Shown: in pieces, positions 16,315-24,352 of the stretch
Numbering within the stretch: position 1 is the first letter of the stretch
Layout: each line of letters starts with the position of its first letter
Source: JBGPHT01 sp041484525
GTDB taxonomy: Bacteria > Acidobacteriota > Terriglobia > Bryobacterales > Bryobacteraceae
DNA: 64,000 nt
Assembly: GCA_041484525.1 (NCBI GenBank)
Contig: JBGPHT010000014.1
Location: 1-64,000, forward strand
Reading direction: 5' to 3'
Made by a program: the position numbers and the translations under genes
Notes under the pieces: generated by a model
Databases searched by the model: none
Seen by the model: only the letters and a program-made list of their open reading frames with translations
Told to the model about the DNA's origin: nothing

Positions 16315-18090
16315 TCACAGCCGGGGCTCTGCGATCTCGAATCGCACCCGCTTGAACAGCGTTTCGGCTTTTTCCGACCGGTACAAAGCGGTGCCGAATA
16401 CCACACCCCAGCCCTCCAGATACTCACTGTGTCCGTGATAGCCGCGCAGCCGTTCCACTCCATCCACCAGCAGGCGCGCCTCCCGCGTGCCGGGATCGAA
16501 GATCAAGTGGTAGTCGTGATACGCGTCCTGGGGACCCTCGATTTCGTACCGCGGGCCGTCGATCGCATCCGCGATCGTGGCCGTCAACTGGACCACCTGC
16601 CGCCCGGACGGGTTGAGAAACACGTTGAGGCCGTAGCGGTGGCTGGCGGGCGTCAAATCGATATCCAGGGAGGCCGCTCCCTGGGCGGACCTGAGTGTGG
16701 CAGCGGCGCTCCACCCATTCCGCATCGCTGAATACGCTTGCGCCCGAGTCAGCTTGTGGTAGTAAAAACCCTGGTCGCCAGAGAGCAGGCGGATCGCGTC
16801 AATGCCGGTGCGTTCCTGGTTGTAAACGGCCCGTTCGACCAGGTCGAGGCGCTTCTGAAAACCCGCGTCCTCCGGGTTGCGTCCGCCAACGGTTTGGATG
16901 ACGTGCTCATAGGAGCCCCACCCGCCTTGCGTCCACCGCCAACCGGCCGCGGCTGTCAGGAACAGCGCCGCCGATACAACGCCGGCCCGGACCCACTTTC
17001 GGAACGGCGGCAACTTTCGTTCCCGTCCCCGGCGGAATTCGGCCGCGAACTCACGCGCCGAGCTTTGACGGTTCTCCGGCCGAAACGAAAGGGCGCGCAG
17101 GATCGCGTGGTCTGCCCGTTTAGGGAGGTCTTTCCGCAGACGCGAAGGCGGAGTCACCTTGCCGGCCCGTTGCATCTCGTAAAGTTGAAACGGAGTCTCG
17201 GGCTCGAACGGCCGGCGCCCGGTCAGCATCTCGTAGCACACCACTCCCAGTGCGTAGATGTCCGACCGTGGTTCCGATCGCCCCATCAACTGCTCCGGAG
17301 CGACGTAACGGACCGTGCCGAGAATCGTCACCGTTTCGGTCTGGGTGCCGGGCTCTTCATACTGCACCTTGGCGATTCCGAAATCGATCAGCTTCACGAT
17401 CGTCCGGCCCGCGCCGGCCGGCTCCAGCATGATGTTCTCCGGCTTGAGATCGCGGTGCAGGATTCCGCATTGGTGCGCGGCGTCCAGCGCTTCGCCGACC
17501 ATATCGACGATCCCGGTGGCCTGCGGGAGCGCGACCGTTCCTTCCTCCAGCAGGGAGCGAAGCGTCGCTCCCTCCACGTACTCCATCACCAGGAAGGAAC
17601 GCCCGTCCGGCGCCTGCCCCACGTCCAGCACGCCGACCACGCCCGAATGGCGGATGCGGCTCAACGCCTCGATCTCCAGCAGAAACCGGGCCTTCAGGCG
17701 CGCGTGCTCCTCCCATCCGGCGTGCAGAAACTTCACGACGACGGGGCGGGAATGCAACTGCCGATCACGTGCCAGGTAGACCACGCCGCTGCCACCGCGC
17801 CCGATTTCCCGTTCGACGACGTAGCGCTCCGCCAATACCTCGCCCGGACACCTTGCCGGCGGGTCAGAAGCCAGGCTCCGGGCCGCGCGGTCGAGCAACG
17901 TCTGCTTCCCCGGCGGTTCCAGAAATTCCGTTTCCAGCCGGTCGCGTTCGCGCAGCAGGCGAAGCGCCTCCTTGCGAACCTCGTCGTCGTCGGGACAGGC
18001 TCGATCCAGGAATTCCTCCCACTGGCTGCCACCCTGCTCGAGCGCGGCTTCGAAGAGCGACTTGGTCCGTTCCCACTTGCCGGAGGTCAT
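16315..18090 (-). CDS. Membrane Ser/Thr protein kinase (Hanks type) with extracytoplasmic sensor domain
   Basis: The ATG at 18090 overlaps the sigma-factor stop (ATGA), so I prefer it to an earlier ATG at 18141. An N-terminal helical segment of about 85 residues is typical of acidobacterial kinases. The kinase domain follows, with GRGGSGVVY, VVVKF (catalytic Lys), HRDLKPEN, DFG (IDFGIAK) and APEQ. A membrane helix (VVSAALFLTAAAGWRW) lies after the kinase, about 385 residues in. The outer C-terminal 190 residues look like a beta-sandwich with a LIFDPGTREARLLVDGVERL stretch, reminiscent of laminin-G/concanavalin folds and plausibly ligand-binding. Coupling to an ECF sigma factor suggests phosphorylation-dependent control of it. 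Confidence 0.9.
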   Translation of the reverse strand: MTSGKWERTKSLFEAALEQGGSQWEEFLDRACPDDDEVRKEALRLLRERDRLETEFLEPPGKQTLLDRAARSLASDPPARCPGEVLAERYVVEREIGRGGSGVVYLARDRQLHSRPVVVKFLHAGWEEHARLKARFLLEIEALSRIRHSGVVGVLDVGQAPDGRSFLVMEYVEGATLRSLLEEGTVALPQATGIVDMVGEALDAAHQCGILHRDLKPENIMLEPAGAGRTIVKLIDFGIAKVQYEEPGTQTETVTILGTVRYVAPEQLMGRSEPRSDIYALGVVCYEMLTGRRPFEPETPFQLYEMQRAGKVTPPSRLRKDLPKRADHAILRALSFRPENRQSSAREFAAEFRRGRERKLPPFRKWVRAGVVSAALFLTAAAGWRWTQGGWGSYEHVIQTVGGRNPEDAGFQKRLDLVERAVYNQERTGIDAIRLLSGDQGFYYHKLTRAQAYSAMRNGWSAAATLRSAQGAASLDIDLTPASHRYGLNVFLNPSGRQVVQLTATIADAIDGPRYEIEGPQDAYHDYHLIFDPGTREARLLVDGVERLRGYHGHSEYLEGWGVVFGTALYRSEKAETLFKRVRFEIAEPRL

Positions 18091-18647
18091 TCGCACCTGC
18101 CCCGCAGCTCGGCTCGCAGCCAACTGCGGGCCATGTCCCAATCGCGCTTGACGGTTTTCGACGAAACGCCCAGAAACTCGGCGGCTTCCTCCAGCGTGAG
18201 CCCGCCGAAATAGCGCAGTTCGACGACCTCCGCCTGGCGCGGATCCTGTAGGCTGAGCCGCGTCAAGGCTTCGTCCAGTGCCTCCAGGGTGAACGTGAGG
18301 CCCTGAGATTCGCCGCGTTCCCTTCCGGCTTCTTGCATGACGCGCACCGATACCGCGCGCCGGCGCGCCTCATCCACCAGGATGCGCCGCATCAGCAACG
18401 CCGCGACGCCGAAGAAATGCGCGCGGCTTTTCCAGGCGGCGACTTTCTGTTGCAGCAGGCGCAAGTAGGTTTCGTTAACCAGTGCGGTGGGCTGCAGGAT
18501 ACCGCGGGCGTGATCTTCGCGCATATAGGCCCGCGCCAGTTGGTGCAGGTCTTCGTAGACCAGGGGCAACAGGGCGCCCCATGCCTCGGAATCGCCCGTC
18601 TGAATTCGCGCAAGAACTGCGGTGATCGTACCTGGATCCGGGTTCAT
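18087..18647 (-). CDS. ECF sigma factor (Sig-70_X6-like)
   Basis: A 186-residue sigma-70 family protein. Region 2 spans about 10-90 (YEDLHQLARAYM, then PTALVNETYLRLL and FFGVAALLMRRILVD). The PTALVNETYLRL and MRRILVDEARRR segments mark the TIGR02999-type ECF group common in Acidobacteria and Planctomycetes. Region 4 lies at about 125-180, with LSLQDPRQAEVVELRYFGGLT and the helix-turn-helix LEEAAEFLGVSSKTVKRDW. No anti-sigma gene is present. These ECF factors are instead paired with Ser/Thr kinases, and here the kinase start overlaps the sigma stop. A perfect 10-bp inverted repeat stands directly upstream. Confidence 0.92.
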   Translation of the reverse strand: MNPDPGTITAVLARIQTGDSEAWGALLPLVYEDLHQLARAYMREDHARGILQPTALVNETYLRLLQQKVAAWKSRAHFFGVAALLMRRILVDEARRRAVSVRVMQEAGRERGESQGLTFTLEALDEALTRLSLQDPRQAEVVELRYFGGLTLEEAAEFLGVSSKTVKRDWDMARSWLRAELRGRCE

Positions 18648-18649
18648 GG

Positions 18650-18693
18650 CGCGAAATGCTTGCAGATTATTCTCTCACAGGCCGCATTTCGCG
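18650..18693. promoter_or_regulatory. Perfect inverted repeat upstream of the ECF sigma gene
   Basis: CGCGAAATGC (18650-18659) and its exact reverse complement GCATTTCGCG (18684-18693) flank a 24-bp AT-richer core that starts 3 nt upstream of the sigma start codon. This may be an operator over the promoter or a leader hairpin controlling the sigma/kinase pair. Confidence 0.55.
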
Positions 18694-18781
18694 GAGATGA
18701 ATAAAACCCCGGCGCGCGAATGTCCTGTTTGCTCCTCTTCAATCGCGTATACCCATAAGGGAACTCGTGGAGGTTAATCGA

Positions 18782-19627
18782 ATGCTCAACTCGCTGATGC
18801 GTTTCTTGCCCTTGGCCGCTCTTGCCCTGCCGGCAGTGGCTTCGCCGACATACTTAACACAAACTATCTACATCTTCATCAACACTGGATGCACCAGCAA
18901 TTGCATCAACACCCCGGGAGGCGCCTCTCTCACAAATACCTACACCAACACGAATAACGGGCAGGCTGCCACCATCATCGGCTCCAGCCTGCTGCCGGAA
19001 AATGGGTTCGAGATCGGCGCGAAGTCCTCCGTCAGTCTCACCAACGCATCGGCCGGCCAGTACCAGGTGATTTCGCAAAACCACGTTTCTGATACGATCG
19101 CCATCACCGGCGTCCCGGCCGGCTCTCAGACCGTCCAGTTTATCTATGAGCTCGACGGGTCTTTTTCGTTTCCCAGCCCTGCCTTCGGGTTGGAAAATGT
19201 TTCGTTGAGCGGGGGGCTGACGGCCGGCCCTGGCGGGCCATTTCTGGGAACCGGCGGGGGCGTGCAGAGCCTTTCCAATGCCACGATCGACCAGTTTATT
19301 ACCGTCACAAATTTCGTTCAGTTCACGGGCAACCCGAGTCTCGATCGATTCTCCTACGGGATGTTTCTTCAGACGAATACCGACGCGACTTTCAGCGGCA
19401 GTTCGAACCAAACGGCCGTTTTGACTGCGGATTTTTCGGCGACCGCGCGGCTGACCGGTTTCCACGTACTCAACGGCGCCGGGCAACCGATTCCGGGCGC
19501 GCAGGCGCTGGATAGTAATGGGCAGGATCTGACCGGAGTGCCAGAGCCCGGTTCCATGTCGCTCGCGGCGATCGGTCTGTGTGTGGCGTTAGCGGTGCGG
19601 GCACGCCTGTCTGCCAAGCCAGCGTAG
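18782..19627 (+). CDS. Secreted PEP-CTERM-anchored protein
   Basis: I chose ATG 18782 because GGAGG stands 8 nt upstream. The 281-residue product has a signal peptide (MLNSLMRFLPLAALALPAVAS), a Thr/Asn/Ser/Gly-rich body without a known domain, and a typical PEP-CTERM tail: VPEPGS, a hydrophobic helix (LAAIGLCVALAV) and a short basic end (RARLSAKP). An exosortase should cut at the PEP motif and sort the protein to the surface. A TGCTSNC cysteine pair lies just after the signal. It converges on the transglutaminase-like gene with 2 bp between stops. Confidence 0.85.
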   Translation: MLNSLMRFLPLAALALPAVASPTYLTQTIYIFINTGCTSNCINTPGGASLTNTYTNTNNGQAATIIGSSLLPENGFEIGAKSSVSLTNASAGQYQVISQNHVSDTIAITGVPAGSQTVQFIYELDGSFSFPSPAFGLENVSLSGGLTAGPGGPFLGTGGGVQSLSNATIDQFITVTNFVQFTGNPSLDRFSYGMFLQTNTDATFSGSSNQTAVLTADFSATARLTGFHVLNGAGQPIPGAQALDSNGQDLTGVPEPGSMSLAAIGLCVALAVRARLSAKPA

Positions 19628-19629
19628 CG

Positions 19630-20238
19630 CTAGGCTTTCCCAAACAATCCCGCGCGGAAGAGACGCTCGTCCACGCGGCCCAGCTTCCGGACCAGGCGCG
19701 GCGGCAGCACATCCGTATGCGCCACATCCAACAGGTATTCGGGAACGGCCCACACGTCCTCATCCGCCGTCATCCAGTCGATGGCCGCAAACCGCTCCAG
19801 GTTCACCGGGCGCGAGTAGCGGCGCAGCGTCTTCTCCCTCCGCAGGTTGTAATAGTGCTCGAAGTACGACATCACCAGCTCGCGCAGCGTCCGGTAGACC
19901 GGCTCGCGATATCCCAACCCGGAGTAGTTGGACTTGGCCACCGCGCCCCAGTGTCCCCGCAGGCGGAAGATGGCCACCACGTGGTCGACGTCGCGCACGG
20001 CTTCGAGATCGAGCAGCAGCGGCGGATGGCCGATCATACGCAGCGCCGCGGCGCCGAACAATGCGCCTTCCATGCAATGCGCCGTGCGGTCGCGCAGTAC
20101 GCGCCGAGGCGAGCGGCAGGTGACGCCGCCGTGCTCTTTGTTATACGCCAGGTCGTCGAGGAAGCGTTGGATTTTGTCGGGCGATTTCAGCTTGCGGAAG
20201 ACGGCGCGCTCGGCCGGCGTGAACGCATCGGGAGGCAT
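19630..20238 (-). CDS. Transglutaminase-like (papain-fold) cytosolic protein
   Basis: ATG 20238 gives 202 residues. An earlier ATG at 20286 would overlap the divergent amidohydrolase. Likely catalytic parts are Cys in TAHCMEGALFGAAALR and His in VRDVDHVVAIFRLRGHWG followed by KSNYSGLGYREPVYRTLREL. This is the Cys-His pattern of bacterial transglutaminase-like cysteine peptidases. No signal peptide or membrane helix is seen, and the substrate is unknown. A TAATCT box 7 nt before the ATG on the minus strand suggests a leaderless transcript. Confidence 0.65.
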   Translation of the reverse strand: MPPDAFTPAERAVFRKLKSPDKIQRFLDDLAYNKEHGGVTCRSPRRVLRDRTAHCMEGALFGAAALRMIGHPPLLLDLEAVRDVDHVVAIFRLRGHWGAVAKSNYSGLGYREPVYRTLRELVMSYFEHYYNLRREKTLRRYSRPVNLERFAAIDWMTADEDVWAVPEYLLDVAHTDVLPPRLVRKLGRVDERLFRAGLFGKA

Positions 20239-20245
20239 CGCGCCT

Positions 20246-20260
20246 AGATTAGCGTAAACT
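20246..20260. promoter_or_regulatory. Divergent -10 boxes in a 28-bp intergenic gap
   Basis: On the minus strand TAATCT (20246-20251) ends 7 nt before the ATG at 20238. On the plus strand TAAACT (20255-20260) ends 6 nt before the ATG at 20267. Only 28 bp separate the two start codons, leaving no room for leaders with ribosome binding sites, so both mRNAs may be leaderless. No good -35 elements are seen. Confidence 0.4.
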
Positions 20261-20266
20261 GCCGTT

Positions 20267-21907
20267 ATGCAGTTTCTGGTTCCCATCCTGCTGTGGGCCG
20301 CCGCGGCGAGTCCCTACGATCTGGTCATCCGCAACGGCCGCATCGTCGATGGCACCGGCTCGCCCTGGTACGCGGGCGATATCGCGATCCGCGCCGGGAA
20401 GATCGCCGCCATCGGAAATCTTGCGGCCGCGCCCGCCCGCCGCACTATCGACGCGCGTGGCATGGTGGTGGCGCCCGGGTTCATCGACATGCTGGGGCAG
20501 TCCGAAATGACCATCCTGGTGGACCCGCACCTGCCGTCGAAGATCCACCAGGGCATCACCACCGAGATCACCGGCGAAGGCGGCTCCATCGCGCCGCTCA
20601 ACGACGCCGTCATCCAGGCCGACCGCGTGACGTACGAGCACTTCAAGATCAACCCCGACTGGCGCACCTTTCGCGAATACTTCGCGCGCCTGCGTAAGCA
20701 GGGCATAGGGATCAACCTGGCGAGCTATGTAGGCGCGACCCAAGTGCGGCGCATCGCGATCGGCGAGGACAACCGCGCGCCCACTGCAGCCGAGCTCGAG
20801 CGCATGAAGGCGCTGGTGCGCGAGGCTATGCGCGACGGCGCCGTCGGAGTCTCGACCAGCCTGCAATACGCGCCGGCGCCCTATGCCACCACCGAGGAAC
20901 TGATCGCGCTCGCCACCGAAGCCGCGAAGTCCGGCGGCATCTACGCGTCGCACATCCGCAACGAAGGCGATTCGATCCTGCCGGCGCTCGACGAAGCATT
21001 CCGGATCGGCCGCGAGGCCAAGATCCCCGTCGAGATCTGGCACCTCAAGGCAGCCGGCAAACCCAACTGGGGCCGCATGCCCGAGATCGTGGCGCGCATC
21101 GAGCAGGCGCGGAAATCGGGTGTGGACGTGGCCGCCGATACGTATGCCTACACCGCCGCATTCAACACTTTCTCCGCCATCATCCCGCCGTGGGCCCACG
21201 AAGGCGGCGACAAGAAACTGATCGAGCGCCTGAAGGACCCCGCCATGCGCGCGCGCATCCGCAAGGAAATGGAAACGCCCTCGGGCGAGTGGAACAACGA
21301 ATGGCAGCAGGTCACGGGGCCCGAGTCGTTCCTCGTCTGCGCCGTGCAGAACCCCAAGCTGCTGCCGCTCCAGGGCAAGACCATCGCCGAGATCGCGAAG
21401 CTCTGGAACAAGGACCCGATCGACACCATCTTCGATCTGCTGATTGAAGACGAAGCTTTCACGCAGGTGGCGTTGTTCATCATGTCGGAGCCGGATGTGA
21501 CGCTGGCCTTGCAGCAGCCGTGGGTTTCCATCTGCAACGATTCGCAGGGCGCATCGCCCGAAGGCCTGCTGGGCAAGGAGCATCCGCACCCGCGAGCCTA
21601 CGGCACCTTCCCGCACATCCTGCGCAAGTATGTTCGCGAGGAGAAGAAGCTGACGCTCGAAGACGCCATCCGCAAGTTCACCGCGCTGCCTGCGCAGCGC
21701 ATGCGTCTGGCCGACCGCGGTGTTTTGAAAGCCGGGATGTGGGCCGACGTCGTGGTCTTCGACCCCGAGACCGTTCGCGACGTCGCCACCTTCGAAGATC
21801 CGAACCGCCTCTCCGAAGGTATGCGCTTCGTGCTGGTCAACGGCGTGCCGGTGATTGAGGAAGGCAAGATGACGAAAGCACTGCCGGGAAGGGTGTTGAC
21901 GCATTGA
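20267..21907 (+). CDS. D-aminoacylase-family amidohydrolase with altered metal site
   Basis: A 546-residue protein with a probable signal peptide (MQFLVPILLWAAAAS) and the amidohydrolase barrel of N-acyl-D-amino-acid deacylases: YDLVIRNGRIVDGTG, PGFID, YASHIRNEGD, IWHLKAAGKP, ICNDSQGASPEG, and the C-terminal GVLKAGMWADVVVFDP. The usual HxH after PGFID is replaced by MLGQSE (75-80), and the Cys of the GNCG motif is replaced by GEGG (103-106). The later His residues and the Asp are kept. The metal centre must differ from classical D-aminoacylase, or the reaction does. It lies upstream of an M20 peptidase, suggesting peptide or acyl-amino-acid breakdown in the periplasm. Confidence 0.8.
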   Translation: MQFLVPILLWAAAASPYDLVIRNGRIVDGTGSPWYAGDIAIRAGKIAAIGNLAAAPARRTIDARGMVVAPGFIDMLGQSEMTILVDPHLPSKIHQGITTEITGEGGSIAPLNDAVIQADRVTYEHFKINPDWRTFREYFARLRKQGIGINLASYVGATQVRRIAIGEDNRAPTAAELERMKALVREAMRDGAVGVSTSLQYAPAPYATTEELIALATEAAKSGGIYASHIRNEGDSILPALDEAFRIGREAKIPVEIWHLKAAGKPNWGRMPEIVARIEQARKSGVDVAADTYAYTAAFNTFSAIIPPWAHEGGDKKLIERLKDPAMRARIRKEMETPSGEWNNEWQQVTGPESFLVCAVQNPKLLPLQGKTIAEIAKLWNKDPIDTIFDLLIEDEAFTQVALFIMSEPDVTLALQQPWVSICNDSQGASPEGLLGKEHPHPRAYGTFPHILRKYVREEKKLTLEDAIRKFTALPAQRMRLADRGVLKAGMWADVVVFDPETVRDVATFEDPNRLSEGMRFVLVNGVPVIEEGKMTKALPGRVLTH

Positions 21908-21931
21908 CTCTCGCTGCGGCCGAAGTACACT
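21904..21931 (+). promoter_or_regulatory. Sigma-70-type promoter of the M20 peptidase
   Basis: TTGACT (21904-21909), a 16-bp spacer, then TACACT (21926-21931). The -35 overlaps the stop codon of the amidohydrolase. Only 7 nt separate the -10 from ATG 21939 and no Shine-Dalgarno is present, so transcription probably begins at or within a base or two of the start codon. Confidence 0.6.
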
Positions 21932-21938
21932 AATCCTT

Positions 21939-23330
21939 ATGTACCGATTGCTTTCCGTCCTGCTCGCGCTGGCGGCGTTCGGCCGCGCCCAAACTCCCGA
22001 CTGGGCCAAGGTCAACGACGAAACCATGCGCCACTACCAGGCGCTCATCCAGATGGACACCACCGACCCGCCCGGCAACGAGACCCGCGCCGTCGAGTAT
22101 GTGAAAAAGGCGCTGGAGGCCGAAGGCATCCCGACGATCGTGCCGGCCAAGGAACCTGCACGCGCCAACCTGATCGCGCGCCTCAAGGGCAACGGCTCGA
22201 AGCGCCCCATCCTCGTGATGGGCCATACCGACACGGTGAAGGTGGATGCCGCCAAGTGGACGTTTCCGCCGTTCAGCGCCGCGCGCCAGGGCGGCTACGT
22301 CTACGGGCGCGGCGCGCTCGACGACAAGGACAACCTGACTGCCGGCATGATGCTGATGGTGCTGCTGAAGCGCTCGGGCGTGGCGCTCGACCGCGATGTC
22401 ATCTTCGTCGCCGAAGCCGGTGAAGAGGCCTCGACCGCCAACGGCATCGATTTCCTGGTCAACCAGAATTGGAGCGACATCGAAGCCGAGATCTGTCTCG
22501 CCGAGGGCGGCAGTGTGGTGCGGCGCGGCGGGCAAGTGAAATACGCGCTGATTCAAACCGCCGAAAAACTGCCGCAGGCCGCGCGCCTGGTCGCGAAAGG
22601 GCCGGCGGGCCACGGCTCGCGACCGCTGCGTTCGAGCGCCATCGTGCACCTGGCGGGCGCAGTCGAAAAGATCGCGATGTGGGATCCGCCGATGCGTCTC
22701 AACGACACCACGCGTGCGTACTTCGAAAAGCTGGCGATGCTGGGCACGCCTGCCGAGGCCGCGCGCTATAACGGCCTGCTCGATCCGCAGAAGGCCGCTG
22801 CCGCTCGCGAGTACCTGGCCGAGCATGAGCCAGGCCACTACTCGATGCTCCACACCTCCATCTCGCCCAACATTATCAGCGGCGGCTACCAGGTGAACGT
22901 CATCCCGTCGGACGCCACGGCGACGCTCGATATCCGCGCGCTGCCGGACGAGAACATGCCCGCGTTCTTGGAGTTGATGCGCAAGGCGATCGATGACCCC
23001 GCCGTCGAAGTGGTGAGCGAATCGCGCAACCGGCGTCCCGGCGCGGCACCCTCGCGCATCGATTCGGAAGCCTTTCGCGCAATTGAAGCGGCCAACCAAA
23101 AGGTCTACCGGACGGTCACGGTGCCGCAGATGGGCACCGGCGCCACCGACATGGCGTTCCTCCGCGCCAAGGGTGTCCAGTGCTACGGCATCGGCCCGAT
23201 GGTGGACGATGAGGATGCGCCCAAAGGTTTCGGCGCCCACAGCGACCAGGAGCGCCTCCTCGAAGACGCGCTCTACAAGTTCGTCCAGTTCAACTGGGAA
23301 GTGGTGACGGCGCTGGCGGCGAAAAAGTAA
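21939..23330 (+). CDS. Secreted M20-family metallopeptidase
   Basis: A 463-residue protein with signal peptide (MYRLLSVLLALAAFGRAQ). M20 zinc-site motifs are complete: VMGHTDTV (His ligand), GRGALDDKDN (bridging Asp), AEAGEEAST (catalytic and ligand Glu), LAEGGS (Asp/Glu-type ligand) and a final GFGAHSDQE His. The dimerisation domain lies between about residues 215 and 350. The length matches the M20/M25/M40 dipeptidase-carboxypeptidase group. It probably trims peptides in the periplasm alongside the upstream amidohydrolase, though it has its own promoter. Confidence 0.87.
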   Translation: MYRLLSVLLALAAFGRAQTPDWAKVNDETMRHYQALIQMDTTDPPGNETRAVEYVKKALEAEGIPTIVPAKEPARANLIARLKGNGSKRPILVMGHTDTVKVDAAKWTFPPFSAARQGGYVYGRGALDDKDNLTAGMMLMVLLKRSGVALDRDVIFVAEAGEEASTANGIDFLVNQNWSDIEAEICLAEGGSVVRRGGQVKYALIQTAEKLPQAARLVAKGPAGHGSRPLRSSAIVHLAGAVEKIAMWDPPMRLNDTTRAYFEKLAMLGTPAEAARYNGLLDPQKAAAAREYLAEHEPGHYSMLHTSISPNIISGGYQVNVIPSDATATLDIRALPDENMPAFLELMRKAIDDPAVEVVSESRNRRPGAAPSRIDSEAFRAIEAANQKVYRTVTVPQMGTGATDMAFLRAKGVQCYGIGPMVDDEDAPKGFGAHSDQERLLEDALYKFVQFNWEVVTALAAKK

Positions 23331-23405
23331 CGGGACGCAGAAACTGCGAAAAACCTGACGTTTCTATAAGCGAATCCGGTTCGTGTCCGGTCTCATCAAC
23401 TAGTT

Positions 23406-24158
23406 ATGAGCAGACTAGCCGGAAAAATCGCCGTCGTCACCGGGGCCTCCAAAGGAATTGGAGCTTCCATTGCTGAACACCTGGCCGCGGAGGGCGCATC
23501 CGTCGTCGTCAACTACGCCAGCAGTAAGTCCGGTGCCGATGCCGTCGTCAAGCGCATTACGGAAAAGGGTGGCAAGGCCATCGCCGTCCAGGCTGACGTC
23601 TCCAAGCCGAAGGACATCACGCGCCTTTTCGCTGAGACTAAGGCTGCCTACGGCAAACTGGACATCCTGGTGAATAACGCCGGCATTTACGAATTCGCAC
23701 CTATTGAGTCTATTACGGCCGAGCACTTCCACAAACAATTCGATCTGAATGTCCTCGGGCTTCTTCTCACTACACAGGAGGCCGTCAAACTCATCGGCGC
23801 CGAAGGTGGCTCGATCCTCAACATCAGCTCGATTGTCGGTCAGATGCCGGTCCAGAGTGCCTCTGTATACAGCGCCACTAAGGCCGCCGTCGACGCCATT
23901 ACGGTCGTGCTTTCAAAGGAACTCGGTCCGAAAAAGATCCGCGTTAATTCACTTAACCCTGGAATGGTCGAAACCGAGGGACTCCACTCCATCGGCTTCG
24001 ACACAAGCGACTTCCGCAAGAAGGTCGAGTCCGAAACTCCACTGGGACGCATCGCACAACCTGAAGACATTGCCCGCGCGGCCGTCTTCTTTACATCTGA
24101 CGACGCCGGTTGGGTCACCGGTCAAACGCTCGTTCTGGCTGGCGGCCAGCGTCAGTAA
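23406..24158 (+). CDS. Short-chain dehydrogenase/reductase (glucose dehydrogenase/FabG-like)
   Basis: A 250-residue classical SDR. TGASKGIG (cofactor loop), NNAG (LVNNAGIYEF), the catalytic Ser in NISSIVG and YSATK (YxxxK) are all present, and the C-terminus has the DDAGWVTGQTLVLAGG ending of glucose 1-dehydrogenase/3-oxoacyl-reductase-like members. VNYASS at the end of beta-2 favours NADP. The substrate cannot be told from sequence. It stands alone between longer spacers (75 bp before, 194 bp after) and seems monocistronic. Confidence 0.9.
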   Translation: MSRLAGKIAVVTGASKGIGASIAEHLAAEGASVVVNYASSKSGADAVVKRITEKGGKAIAVQADVSKPKDITRLFAETKAAYGKLDILVNNAGIYEFAPIESITAEHFHKQFDLNVLGLLLTTQEAVKLIGAEGGSILNISSIVGQMPVQSASVYSATKAAVDAITVVLSKELGPKKIRVNSLNPGMVETEGLHSIGFDTSDFRKKVESETPLGRIAQPEDIARAAVFFTSDDAGWVTGQTLVLAGGQRQ

Positions 24159-24352
24159 GTGAAATAATATTTTTGGCTCGCTGTAATTCCATCCTTTAGA
24201 ATTGACAATCGCCAAGTTACAAGCTATAAGTGCAGATAGGCCTGACATAGAGGCTACAGGACACCTGACTAAGGGCTGATATTCCGCGGTCAGACTGCGC
24301 GACTGATTACTCGCGACCGCAACATTGGCACTTAAACCGGGTTATCGAAAGT

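Noticed and set aside
16738..18213. 491-codon plus-strand frame opposite the kinase and sigma genes
   Set aside because: Shadow of the kinase; Arg/Pro/His-rich translation without motifs.
20249..22027. 592-codon minus-strand frame opposite the amidohydrolase, and a 436-codon one at 21930-23240
   Set aside because: Both are antisense shadows of well-recognised enzymes and show no family features.
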